Notes under the pieces: generated by a model
What the model saw: the letters and a program-made list of their open reading frames with translations, nothing else
What the model was told of the DNA's origin: nothing
Databases searched by the model: none
Origin: Bolinopsis microptera
Lineage: Eukaryota; Ctenophora; Tentaculata; Lobata; Bolinopsidae
Assembly: GCF_026151205.1 (NCBI RefSeq)
Contig: NC_087082.1
Location: forward strand, 15,039,365-15,099,364
Direction: 5' to 3'
Length of the DNA: 60,000 nucleotides
In this document: piece after piece, positions 40,101 to 51,545 of the stretch
Numbering within the stretch: position 1 is the first letter of the stretch
How the letters are laid out: every line of letters starts with the position of its first letter
Program-made: the position numbers and the translations under genes

Positions 40101-43100
40101 GAAATAACACGATTGAGGTGCTGAAAGTTTGATTTGGATCGGAGGAAGCTCAGAGCAGAAATCTTAATAAAACGAAATGTTGTATTTTCAAAACTCTGTC
40201 CCATTCTCAGATATGAAAATTTCTGAACACACATTTGACAGATTGGAATAAATTTTGCCCACAAAACCAATTAGTCAGTTAATTGATGATGATATGAACC
40301 CAAAATGGACAGTTGATAGTCAAAATCTCGAAAAAATTGGAAAATCATACTGTCCCATAATCTGTCCCATTTTCATTTTTTGATGGTGAAATTTCCAGGG
40401 CCGAATTTTACAGTTTTGGACCATATTTTTGACCTGCAACCAATTATTCAGTTAACTGGCGATGGCAAATGACACAATTGGGGTGCTGGAAGTTTGATTT
40501 GGGGTCGGAGGAAGCTCACAGCAGAAATCTTAACAAAACGAAATGTTGTTTTTTTAAATTCTGTCCCATTTTCACTTTCAGATATGAAAATTTCTGAACA
40601 CACATTGACAGATTGGATGAAATTTTGCCCACAAACCAATTAGTCAGTTAATTAATGGATGATATGAACCCAAAATGGGACAGCTGGAAGTCAAAATCTC
40701 GAAAAAAAATTGGAAAATCATACTGTCCCATACTCTGTCCCATTTTCAGTTTTTGAAGGTGAAATTTCCAGGGCCGAAATTTTACAGTTTTGACCGAATT
40801 TCTGACCTGCAACTAATTAATCAGTTCAACTATGGATGGCAAATGACACGATTGAGGTGCTGAAAGTTTGATTTGGGTCGGAGGAAGCTCAGAGCAGAAA
40901 TCTTAATAAAACGAAATGTTGTATTTTCAAAACTCTGTCCCTTCTCAGATATGACAATTTCTGAACACACATTTGACAGATTGGAATAAATTTTTGCCCA
41001 CAAACCAATTAGTCAGTTAATTGATGATGATATGAACCCAAAATGAACAGTTGATAGTCAAAATCTCGAAAAAAATTGGAAAATCATACTGTCCCATAAT
41101 CTGTCCCATTTTCAGTTTTTGAAGGTGAAATTTCCAGGGCCGAAATTTTACAGTTTTGACCGTATTTTTGACCTGCAACCAATTATTCAGTCAACTGGCG
41201 ATGGCAAATGACACAATTGGGGTGCTGGAAGTTTGATTTGGGTCGGAGGAAGCTCACAGCAGAAATCTTAACAAAACGAAATGTTGTATTTTTAAAATTC
41301 TGTCCCATTTTCACTTTTCAGATATGAAAATTTTCTGAGCACACATTTGACAGATTGCATGAAATTTTTGCCCACAAACCAATTAGTCATTAATTAATGA
41401 TGATATGAACCCAAAATGGACAGCTGGAAGTCAAAATCTCGAAAAAAAATTGGAAAATCATACTGTCCCATACTCTGTCCCATTTTCAGTTTTGAAGGTG
41501 AAATTTCCAGGGCCGAAATTTTACAGTTTTGACCGAATTTCTGACCTGCAACTAATTAATCAGTCAACTATGGATGGCAAATGACACGATTGAGGTGCTG
41601 AAAGTTTGATTTGGGTCGGAGGAAGCTCAGAGCAGAAATCTTATAAAACGAAATGTTGTATTTTCAAAACTCTGTCCCATTCTCAGATATGAAAATTTCT
41701 GAACACACATTTGACCAGATTGGAATAAATTTTTGCCCACAAACCAATTAGTCAGTTAATTGATGATGATATGAACCCAAAATGGACAGTTGATAGTCAA
41801 AATCTCGAAAAAAATTGGAAAATCATACTGTCCCATAATCTGTCCCATTTCAGTTTTTGAAGGTGAAATTTCCAAGGCCGAAATTTTACAGTTTTGACCG
41901 TATTTTGACCTGCAAACCAATTATTCAGTCAACTGGCGATGGGCAAATGACACAATTGGGGTGCTGGAAGTTTGATTTGGGTCGGAGGAAGCTCACAGCA
42001 GAAATCTTAACAAAACGAAATGTTGTATTTTTAAAATTCTGTCCCATTTTCACTTTTCAGATATGAAAATTTCTGAACACACATTTGACAGATTGCATGA
42101 AATTTTTGCCCACAAACCAATTAGTCAGTTAATTAATGATGATATGAACCCAAAATGGACAGCTGGAAGTCAAAATCTCGAAAAAAAAATTGGAAAATCA
42201 TACTGTCCCATACTCTGTCCCATTTTCAGTTTTGAAGGTGAAATTTCCAGGGTCGAAATTTTACAGTTTTGACCGAATTTCTGACCTGCAACTAATTAAT
42301 CAGTCAACTATGGATGGCAAATGACACGATTGAGGTGCTGAAAGTTTGATTTGGGTCGGAGGAAGCTCAGAGCAGAAATCTTAATAAAACGAAATGTTGT
42401 ATTTTCAAAACTCTGTCCCATTCTCAGATATGAAAATTTCTGAACACACATTTGACAGATTGGAATAAATTTTTGCCCACAAACCAATTAGTCAGTTAAT
42501 TGATGATGATATGAACCCAAAATGAACAGTTTGATAGTCAAAATCCTCGAAAAAAATTGGAAAATCATACTGTCCCATACTCTGTCCCATTTTCAGTTTT
42601 TGAAGGTGAAATTTCCAGGGCCGAAATTTTACAGTTTTGACCGAATTTTCTGACCTGCAACTAATTAATCAGTCAACTATGGATGGCAAATGACACGATT
42701 GAGGTGCTGAAAGTTTGATTTGGGTCGGAGGAAGCTCAGAGCAGAATTCTTAATAAAACGAAATGTTGTATTTTCAAAACTCTGTCCCATTTTCAGATAT
42801 GAAAATTTCTGAACACACATTTGACAGATTGGAATAAATTTTTGCCCACAAACCAATTAGTCAGTTAATTGATGATGATATAAACCCAAAATGGACAGTT
42901 GATAGTCAAAATCTCGAAAAAAATTGGAAAATCATACTGTCCCCATAATCTGTCCCATTTTCAGTTTTTGAAGCTGAAATTTTCAGGGCCAAAATTTCAC
43001 AGTTTTTACCGAATTTCTGACCTGCAACCAATTAGTCAGTCAACTATAGATGGCATATGACACGATTGGGGTGCTAGAAGTTTGATTTGGGTCGGAGGAA

Positions 43101-45100
43101 CCTCACAGCAGAAATCTTAACAAAACGAAATGTTGTATTTTCAAAACTTTGTCCCATTTTCAGATATGAAAATTTCTGAACACACATTTGACAGATTGGA
43201 ATAAATTTTTGCCCACAAACCAATTAGTCAGTTAATTGATGATGATATGAACCCAAAATGGACAGTTGATAGTCAAAATCTCGAAAAAAATTGGAAAATC
43301 ATACTGTCCCATAATCTGTCCCATTTTCAGTTTTTGAAGGTGAAATTTCCAGGGCCGAAATTTTACAGTTTTGACCATATTTTTGACCTGCAACCAATTA
43401 TTCAGTTAACTGGCGATGGCAAATGACACAATTGGGGTGCTGGAAGTTTGATTTGGGTCGGAGGAAGCTCACAGCAGAAATCTTAACAAAACGAAATGTT
43501 GTATTTTTAAAATTCTGTCCCATTTTCACTTTTCAGATATGAAAATTTCTGAACACACATTTGACAGATTGGATGAAATTTTTGCCCACAAACCAATTAG
43601 TCAGTTAATTAATGATGATATGAACCCAAAATGGACAGCTGGAAGTCAAAATCTCGAAAAAAAATTGGAAAATCATACTGTCCCATACTCTGTCCCATTT
43701 TCAGTTTTTGAAGGTGAAATTTCCAGGGCCGAAATTTTACAGTTTTGACCGAATTTCTGACCTGCAACTAATTAATCAGTCAACTATGGATGGCAAATGA
43801 CACGATTGAGGTGCTGAAAGTTTGATTTGGGTCGGAGGAAGCTCAGAGCAGAAATCTTAATAAAACGAAATGTTGTATTTTCAAAACTCTGTCCCATTCT
43901 CAGATATGAAAATTTCTGAACACACATTTGACAGATTGGAATAAATTTTTCCCACAAACCAATTAGTCAGTTAATTGATGATGATATGAACCCAAAATGA
44001 ACAGTTGATAGTCAAAATCTCGAAAAAAATTGGAAAATCATACTGTCCCATACTCTGTCCCATTTTCAGTTTTTGAAGGTGAAATTTCCAGGGCCGAAAT
44101 TTTACAGTTTTGACCGAATTTCTGACCTGCAACTAATTAATCAGTCAACTATGGATGGCAAATGACACGATTGAGGTGCTGAAAGTTTGATTTGGGTCGG
44201 AGGAAGCTCAGAGCAGAAATCTTAATAAAACGAAATGTTGTATTTTCAAAACTCTGTCCCATTCTCAGATATGAAAATTTCTGAACACACATTTGACAGA
44301 TTGGAATAAATTTTTGCCCACAAACCAATTAGTCAGTTAATTGATGATGATATGAACCCAAAATGGACAGTTGATAGTCAAAATCTCGAAAAAAATTGGA
44401 AAATCATACTGTCCCATAATCTGTCCCATTTTCAGTTTTTGAAGGTGAAATTTCCAAGGCCGAAATTTTACAGTTTTGACCGTATTTTTGACCTGCAAAC
44501 CAATTATTCAGTCAACTGGCGATGGCAAATGACACAATTGGGGTGCTGGAAGTTTGATTTGGGTCGGAGGAAGCTCACAGCAGAAATCTTAACAAAACGA
44601 AATGTTGTATTTTTAAAATTCTGTCCCATTTTCACTTTTCAGATATGAAAATTTCTGAACACACATTTGACAGATTGCATGAAATTTTTGCCCACAAACC
44701 AATTAGTCAGTTAATTAATGATGATATGAACCCAAAATGGACAGCTGGAAGTCAAAATCTCGAAAAAAAATTGGAAAATCATACTGTCCCATACTCTGTC
44801 CCATTTTCAGTTTTTGAAGGTGAAATTTCCAGGGCCGAAATTTTACAGTTTTGACCGAATTTCTGACCTGCAACTAATTAATCAGTCAACTATGGATGGC
44901 AAATGACACGATTGAGGTGCTGAAAGTTTGATTTGGGTCGGAGGAAGCTCAGAGCAGAAATCTTAATAAAACGAAATGTTGTATTTTCAAAACTCTGTCC
45001 CATTCTCAGATATGACAATTTCTGAACACACATTTGACAGATTGGAATAAATTTTTGCCCACAAACCAATTAGTCAGTTAATTGATGATGATATGAACCC
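37120..45100 (+). repeat. Clean part of the satellite with alternating monomer subtypes
   Basis: Type A monomers carry a six-base insertion (cattttcacttttcag) before the landmark, then cagctggaag. They start near 37,258, 39,107, 40,580, 41,320, 42,059, 43,536 and 44,642. Each is followed by a type B monomer (cattctcag, then ggaataaattt and cagttgatag). Spacing between A types is 5, 4, 2, 2, 4 and 3 monomers, an irregular higher-order arrangement based on an A-B pair. Confidence 0.8.
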
Positions 45101-48100
45101 AAAATGAACAGTTGATAGTCAAAATCTCGAAAAAAATTGGAAAATCATACTGTCCCATATTCTGTCCCATTTTCAGTTTTTGAAGGTGAAATTTTCAGGG
45201 CCAAAATTTCACAGTTTTTACCGAATTTCTGACCTGCAACTAATTAGTCAGTCAACTATAGATGGCAAATGACACAATTGGGGTGCTAGAAGTTTGATTT
45301 GGGTCGGAGGAAGCTCACAGCAGAAATCTTAACAAAACGAAATGTTGTATTTTCAAAACTCTGTCCCATTTTCAGATATGAAAATTTCTGAAGTCTGAAC
45401 ACACATTTGACGGATTGGATGAAATTTTAGCCCAAAAACCAATTAGTCAGTTATTTGATGATGGTATGAACCCAAAATGGACAGCTGGAAATAAAAAATC
45501 TCGAAAAAAATTGGAAAATCATACTGTCCCATACTCTGTCCCATTTTCAGTTTTTGAAGGTGAAATTTTCAGGGCCAAAATTTCACAGTTTTTACCGAAT
45601 TTCTGACCTGCAACTAATTAGTCAGTCAACTATAGATGGCAAATGACACGATTGGGGTGCTAGAAGTTTGATTTGGGTCGGAGGAAGCTCACAGTAGAAA
45701 TCTTAACAAAACGAAATGTTGTATTTTCAAAACTCTGTCTCATATTCAAATATGAAAATTTCCGATCACACATTTGACAGATTGGATGAAATTTTTGCCC
45801 AAAAACTAATTAGTCAGTTAATTGATGATGATATGAACCCAAAATGGACATTTGGAAGTCAAAATCTCGAAAAAATTGGAAAATCATACTGTCCCATACT
45901 CTGTCCCATTTTCAGTTTTTGAAGGTGAAATAACCAGGGCCGAAATTTTACAATTTTGACCAAATTTCTGACCCACGACCAATTATTCAGTCAACTGTGG
46001 ATAGCAAATGACACAATTGGAGTGCTGGAAGTTTGATTTGGGTCGGAGGAAGCTCACAGCAGAAATCTTAATAAAACGAAATGTTGTATTGTCAAAACTT
46101 TGTCTCATATTCAAATATGAAAATTTCCGATCACACATTTGACAGATTGGATGAAATTTTTGCCCAAAAACTAATTAGTCAGTTAATTGATGATGATATG
46201 AACCCAAAATGGACAGCTGGAAGTCAAAATCTCGAAAAAATTGGAAAATCATACTGTCCCATACTCTGTCTCATTTTCAGTTTTTGAAGGTGAAATTTCC
46301 AGGGCCGAAATTTTACTGTTTTGACCGAATTTCTGACCTGCAACTAATTAATCAGTTAACTATGGATGGCATATGACACGATTGAGTTACTGGAAGTTTG
46401 ATTTGGGTCGGACGAAGCTCAGAGCAGAAATCTTAACAAAACGAAATGTTGAATTTTCAAAACTCTGTCCCATTTTCAGATATGAAAATTTCTGAACACA
46501 CATTTGACAGATTGGAATAAATTTTTGCCCACAAACCAATTAGTCAGTTAATTGATGATGATATAAACCCAAAATGGACAGTTGATAGTCAAAATCTCGA
46601 AAAAAATTGGAAAATCATACTGTCCCCATAATCTGTCCCATTTTCAGTTTTTGAAGCTGAAATTTTCAGGGCCAAAATTTCACAGTTTTTACCGAATTTC
46701 TGACCTGCAACCAATTAGTCAGTCAACTATAGATGGCATATGACACGATTGGGGTGCTAGAAGTTTGATTTGGGTCGGAGGAAGCTCACAGCAGAAATCT
46801 TAACAAAACGAAATGTTGTATTTTCAAAACTTTGTCCCATTTTCAGATATGAAAATTTCTGAACACACATTTGACAGATTGGAATAAATTTTTGCCCACA
46901 AACCAATTAGTCAGTTAATTGATGATGATATGAACCCAAAATGGACAGTTGATAGTCAAAATCTCGAAAAAAATTGGAAAATCATACTGTCCCATAATCT
47001 GTCCCATTTTCAGTTTTTGAAGCTAAAATTTTCAGGGCCAAAATTTCACAGTTTTTACCGAATTTCTGACCTGCAACCAATTAGTCAGTCAACTATAGAT
47101 GGCATATGACACGATTGGGGTGCTAGAAGTTTGATTTGGGTCGGAGGAAGCTCACAGCAGAAATCTTAACAAAACGAAATGTTGTATTTTCAAAACTCTG
47201 TCCCATTTTCAGATATGAAAATTTCTGAACACACATTTGACAGATTGGATGAAATTTTAGCCCAAAAACCAATTAGTCAGTTATTTGATGATGGTATGAA
47301 CCCAAAATGGACAGCTGGAAATAAAAAATCTCGAAAAAAAATTGGAAATTCATACTGTCCCATACTTTGTCCCATTTTCAGTTTTTGAAGGTGAAATAAC
47401 CAGGGCCGAAATTTTACAATTTTGACCGAATTTCTGACCCACGACCAATTATTCAGTCAACTGTGGATGGCAAATGACACAATTGGAGTGCTTGAAATTT
47501 GATTTGGGTTGGAGGAAGCTCAGAGCAGAAATCTTAATAAAACGAAATGTTGTATTTTCAAAACTTTGTCTCATATTCAAATATGAAAATTTCCGATCAC
47601 ACATTTGACAGATTGGATGAAATTTTTGCCCACAAACCAATTAGTCAGTTAATTGATGATGATATGAACCCAAAATGGACAGCTGGAAGTCAAACTCTCT
47701 AAAAAAATTGGAAAATCATACTGTCCCATACTCTGTCCCATTTTCAGTTTTTGAAGGTGAAACTTCCAGGGCCAAAATTTTACAGTTTTGACCGAATTTC
47801 TGACCTGCAACCAATTAGTTAGTCAACTGTGGATGGAAAATGACACGATTGAGGTGCTGGAAGTTTGATTTGGGTCGGAGGAAGCTCACAGCAGAAATCT
47901 TAACAAAACGAAATGTTGAAATCTCGAAAAAATTGGAAAATCATACTGTCCCATACTCTGTCCCATTTTCAGTTTTTGAAGCTGAAATTTCCAGGGCCGA
48001 AATTTTACAGTTTTTATCGAATTTCTGACTCGCTAGCAATTAGTCATTCAACTATAAATGACAAATGACACTTTTGGGGTGCTAGAAGTTTGATTTGGGT

Positions 48101-48900
48101 CGGAGGAAGCTCACAGCAGAAATCTTAACAAAACGAAATGTTGTATTTTCAAAACTTTGTCCCATTTTCAGATATGAAAATTTCTGAACACACATTTGAC
48201 AGATTGGATAAAATTTTAGCCCAAAAACCAATTAGTCAGCTAATTGATGATGGTATGAACCCAAAATGGACAGCTGGAAATAAAAAATCTCGAAAAAAAT
48301 TGGAAAATCATACTGTCCCATACTCTGTCCCATTTTCAGTTTTTGAAGGTGAAATAACTAGGGCCGAAATTTTACAATTTTGACCGAATTTCTGACCTGC
48401 GACCAATTATTCAGTCAACTGTGGATGGCAAATGACACAATTGGGGTGCTGGAAATTTTATTTGGGTTGGAGGAAGCTCAGAGCAGAAATCTTGACAAAA
48501 CGAAATGTTGTATTTTCAAAACTTTGTCCCATTTTCAGATATGAAAATTTCTGAACACCTATTTGACAGATTGGATGAAATTTTTGCCCCCAAAGCAATT
48601 AGTCAGTTAATTGATGATGATATGAACCCGAAATGAACAGTTGATAGTCAAAATCTGGAAAAAATTGGAAAATCATACTGTCCCATAATCTGTCCCATTT
48701 TTAGTTTTTGAAGGTGAAATTTCCAGGGCCGAAATTTTACAGTTTTTATCGAATTTCTGACTCGCTACCTATTAGTCATTCAACTATAGATGACAAATGA
48801 CATGATTGGGGTGCTGGAAGTTTGATTTGGGTCGGAGGAAACTCACAGCCGAAATCTTAACAAAACAAAAAGTTGTATTTTCAAAACTCTGTCCCATTTT
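45101..48900 (+). repeat. Diverged distal part of the satellite array
   Basis: No type A monomers occur here. A further subtype (gtctcatattcaaatatg, then ttccgatcac) appears at about 45,740, 46,110 and 47,570. One monomer junction at about 47,918 joins aacgaaatgttg directly to aaatctcgaaaaa, removing about 140 bp. The last monomer has its own variants (aaaacaaaaagttg, ggaggaaactcac), which are shared with the last monomer of the copy at 58,550. Confidence 0.8.
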
Positions 48901-49409
48901 CCGTCATACCAGGAGACGAGTTAATGTTTTGTCAACATTACAGTGATGTTAGATCCTGGGGGTGACCTCCTCGTACACCATAGGATTGAGCACCTTTGAT
49001 GAGCGACGGGAATGATTCTGAGGGGCACACTATTTTTTGGCAGGTTGCATGATAATATATTTTTTGTACTGTATTTATTGGGTGGAGGCCACTTTAAAAT
49101 TGTATACATTTATAGATATCTTAGTTAGGTTTGAATATTTTTGTGACATTTGAAATAAATAAGTCACAACTAATCGATTGCTTGGTAAATTAATTAATTC
49201 ATCACTTTTGATTTCAAATGTAATTTTGATGAACTAATAGATATATCATAAATGTATTCAAAAACGTTACCTTCAACGAACCTGATCTGTTCCCAGTAAG
49301 CAGGAGTGAGGAGTGATCCGCAGAACTCGGTTTATAAGTTAATTTGAACCTGATCCCCCATCATATTTTTTAACACCCACCCAACTGTCAAAATTCCGTT
49401 ATAATTCTT
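48901..49409 (+). repeat. Unique 509-bp tail of the satellite unit, copy 1
   Basis: Starts ccgtcataccaggagacgag directly after the last satellite monomer and ends ccgttataattctt. It matches 58,551-59,060 with only a few substitutions and one indel by eye. A perfect 7-bp hairpin (taatgtt, loop ttgtc, aacatta) lies at 48,922-48,940. Flanks past the end differ between copies (tgtacttacc versus actcctaaat), giving a sharp shared boundary. Here the boundary lies 8 bases beyond the gene A exon 2 donor GT (read on the minus strand). No protein coding is seen. Confidence 0.9.
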
Positions 49410-49418
49410 TGTACTTAC

Positions 49419-49733
49419 CATGAAACGTGATCTTGTACACCTGGTTTGCACCGGCTCCACCTTCACTATCAGCTAGACAAGCACTCGACTCTCCATATTT
49501 ATTGTAGGTCTCTTCCGCATCTGTTGCACTTGCACACCAACCTCCATCCTGTAGAGCAAATACTCTGTATCCAAAGGACGTGGCTGCTTTTAGGCACTTT
49601 TCATATGCATCAGTTCTTAATTTGCGATTATCTTTGAGTAGAGAGTGTGTCCCTTCAATCGGCTGTATAGCTCTATCAGCTCCTCTATCTTTCCAGCAAC
49701 CAAGATTCTCGATGACCATGATCTCTGGGTCTT
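49419..49733 (-). CDS. Gene A exon 2: extracellular cysteine-containing module (GCWKD...DGGWCAS)
   Basis: A 315-nt minus-strand exon with a good acceptor (tgattttgttcag before 49,733) and donor (gtaagtac after 49,419). Both introns are phase 1, so the exon is a symmetric 1-1 module of 105 codons. It encodes a compact domain with four cysteines: GCWKD near the start, KCLKAA in the middle, DGGWCAS, and SSACLAD near the end. The same layout (GC-aromatic-K-D, then RAI, then FAxQDGGWCAS, then YxKYGxSxxC) is familiar from secreted or receptor-like proteins of invertebrates, especially cnidarians. I cannot give it a firm Pfam name. Exon 1 joins in frame, giving a secreted protein. Later exons must lie at lower coordinates, past the satellite tail. 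Ligand and function are unknown. Confidence 0.8.
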
Positions 49734-49924
49734 CTGAACAAAATCATTTTATTAGGAAGGATTATATGTTCACTATTTCATAATCCAATGCAATATCTAT
49801 ATAACTTGATAATTGGGGTTTTCCTAAAAATACAACAACCAGAGCAGATTCTGATATTGTTAGGGTGGCAATACGACGTGAATCAGAGCATTTTGCCTCC
49901 ACTAAACTATTCGGGTTCGCATTA

Positions 49925-50741
49925 TTATTAGTTCTGGCTTATATAGTTATATAATTGACGTTTTGGGACAAAGTGTGACTCAATTTTTAAACTGTGTGGA
50001 GACTCTCACTTGTTTCAAAACATCGATTATATGATCAATCCACTCAAAAGAGCGAAAACAGATTGTTATTCCTGAAGGGGGGATGTTTAAAACACATAAG
50101 TGATACGAAAGGATTTTATTAGCAGGAGCTTTAAAAATACATGTGTAAATCGTCTTCAGCTGGGGATGATGTTGAGAAGAGTGATTATATATGATGTAGT
50201 GGTGCAAGGGACATGGGTGGAGTGGTGAGGGTGGAAAAAGTGTTCAGATTACATTACAATAACATTAAAAAACTAGGCTTGTGAGGTAGATGAAAAGGAA
50301 ATGCCAGATGGCCTGGTTTTGAGGGATGAAGCGATCTTGGGAAGGATGGGGTCCCACATAATAGTGAGCTACATTTAGGGGCACGATCAGTTCGGTTCAT
50401 GGAGGGTTGTCTTATCTGAAAAGCAGCATGTTCTGTCAGGTCAAGTTGAGATCGTGTGGTAGTGAGTGATTTGAGGACTTCTATGTTGTTCCAGGAGATG
50501 GAATGTCCAGTGGTCAGGGCATGATGGGCGGGGGCGGATTTGATCCTGTCTGTGGTTTCGTCAAAGGCATTGTTGAGTCTGTAACATCGTTCGTGTTCTT
50601 TCATTCGTTGGATGAGTGGTCTGTAGGTCTGTCCGGTGTACTTGGAGGGACATAGTGAGCAGGATATCTCGTAGATGGTGTTAGGAGTGAGTTGAGTGGG
50701 GTGTGATCTTCGTCTTGATTGTTATTAGTTCTGGGTTATAT
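49925..50741 (-). mobile_element. Truncated Penelope-like element with 20-bp flanking direct repeats
   Basis: The element body (49,945-50,721, 777 bp) is bracketed by near-identical direct repeats ttattagttctggcttatat (49,925-49,944) and the same with one change (50,722-50,741). These are best read as a target-site duplication. The body encodes only the C-terminal endonuclease of a Penelope-like element, followed on the minus strand by a noncoding 3' part containing ccagctgaagacg. The RT is absent, so it is a 5'-truncated copy. Confidence 0.75.
50254..50720 (-). pseudogene. Penelope-like element GIY-YIG endonuclease domain (C-terminal fragment)
   Basis: The minus-strand frame is open for about 155 codons. 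It starts near the element edge with TPNTIYEISCSLCPSKYTG, followed by QTYRPLIQRMKEHER, then a His/Thr patch (APAHHALTTGHSISWNN) and LTEHAAFQI. This is the layout of the GIY-YIG nuclease at the C-terminus of Penelope-like retroelements: a CxxC pair before the 'YIG' strand (here YTG), the catalytic Arg in TYR, the KEH motif, the TGH-I-W block and a late Glu. In the family it nicks target DNA for insertion. The N-terminal RT is missing, so the copy is dead despite the open frame. Confidence 0.82.
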
Positions 50742-50956
50742 TAATATTGGATTCGCATGAAAATATAACACAAGATTTTCAAAAAACAGCTCGAAATATA
50801 TAAAGTGAGGCCAGTGATGATTGATGAAGGGTTTTTTGTTCGAATCAACCACTTCTGAGTGTGTAACTGCTACAATCTACATGTTGGATTTCATATTAGT
50901 GTAAAATGATATAGAGGGTTCAGTTAAAGAACTTATAGGTTTGTTTCTCAACTTAC

Positions 50957-51032
50957 TTGAAACTCCTGGCAAAGATTTTGACACAATGCTCATCAGCAGT
51001 ATAAATACGCCAAACATATAGTTTCTTCTCAT
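50957..51032 (-). CDS. Gene A exon 1: start codon and signal peptide
   Basis: A minus-strand ORF starts MRRNYMFGVFILLMSIVSKS and ends at a strong donor (caa|gtaagttgag) in phase 1. A basic start, a hydrophobic core (about residues 5-17) and small residues before LPGVS make a typical secretory signal peptide. An in-frame ATG lies upstream at 51,071 (MRIFEIIYLTFLE). I prefer the inner ATG because it gives a standard-length signal peptide, but the upstream start is not excluded. The donor phase matches the phase 1 acceptor of the exon at 49,733, giving Lys at the junction followed by DPEIMVIENLGCW. The pair therefore reads as the 5' end of one gene for a secreted protein. Confidence 0.65.
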
Positions 51033-51071
51033 CTCTAAGAATGTTAAATAAATAATTTCGAAAATTCGCAT

Positions 51072-51435
51072 GTTTCATAACTGAATCTGACAACCGAAAT
51101 TTGTTCAACGTTTCTATGTTGCAAATGATTTAAGACCGATAAAATGGATGAATAAAATACAGCTATGTAACGCGGAACCAGGAACAGAAATATAACGTCC
51201 ATTGGAGCATGCTAAACGTTATTAGGCTACAGAAACACGGGACTGTCAGGACCGTCAAAAACATTCCATAGAATAGAGGAGTACAATTACAAAGATTACT
51301 CAGTTATTTAAGGTGTTCGAGCTGTAAATAAAATCCGGGCAAGGGGCCAAAAAGGGCTAACTTTCTTATTTAGGTTTCTAAACATTTAGGGGGAAAAAAT
51401 TGTCAAATATTTGTTCGGTTTTCGGTTTTCTAAGT
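51072..51435. other. Upstream region of gene A, no clear promoter element
   Basis: AT-rich. A tattttattc string lies on the minus strand near 51,155 but cannot be called a TATA box with confidence. No gene seen. Confidence 0.3.
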
Positions 51436-51439
51436 CAAA

Positions 51440-51545
51440 ATTTATTCTGGAAACTACTTTTGTTCATGTTTCATGCTACCCTGATCATTTTGAGCTAAAA
51501 TATTTTTTCGGTTTTCCGAAGTCCGTACCTACATTTGGAAGGTTG
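51440..51545 (+). repeat. Partial copy of the 250-bp repeat found in the 53,609-54,710 element
   Basis: Matches the head of the internal repeat: ctggaaactacttttgttc, catgctaccctgatcattt, aatattttttcggtttt and gaagtccgtacctac all align with 54,188-54,280. It is isolated and without visible terminal inverted repeats, so it is a decayed or internal-deletion relic of the same family. Confidence 0.7.

Larger units (their letters stand above)
26580..48900 (+). repeat. Satellite array, about 60 copies of a roughly 367-bp monomer
   Basis: Head-to-tail monomers are recognised by the landmark cagatatgaaaatttctg followed by aacacacatttgacagattgg. In the clean part it recurs at 42,427, 42,796, 43,163, 43,536, 43,903, 44,268, 44,642, 45,009 and 45,375, with spacings of 365-374 bp. 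The first recognisable monomer is near 26,580 and the last ends at 48,900. About 29 monomers lie in the corrupted block and about 31 after 37,120. ORFs of 60-70 codons recur in some monomers but shift with subtype and are not credible genes. Smaller copies lie at 53,073-53,607 and 57,965-58,550. The array lies downstream of gene A exon 2 on the minus strand, so it may sit in an intron or beyond the gene's 3' end. Confidence 0.95.
49734..50956 (-). other. Gene A intron 1 (phase 1), carrying a Penelope-like insertion
   Basis: Bounded by the exon 1 donor gtaagttgag and the exon 2 acceptor ttgttcag. Most of the intron is the retroelement at 49,945-50,721. Confidence 0.7.

Noticed and set aside
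42063-44854. Recurrent ORFs of 69 codons starting MKISEHTFDRL in type A satellite monomers
   Set aside because: They exist only because those monomers lack the TAA that follows the landmark in type B. The monomer length is not a multiple of three and there is no start context or splice context, so they are by-products of repetition.
26580-48900. CRISPR-like or centromeric interpretation of the array
   Set aside because: Monomers are contiguous, with no unique spacers, so it is not a CRISPR array. Centromere function cannot be inferred from one 22-kb array that is also dispersed with a tail.
49446-49783. Plus-strand ORFs over gene A exon 2
   Set aside because: They are antisense shadows of a minus-strand exon with good splice sites and a conserved cysteine module.
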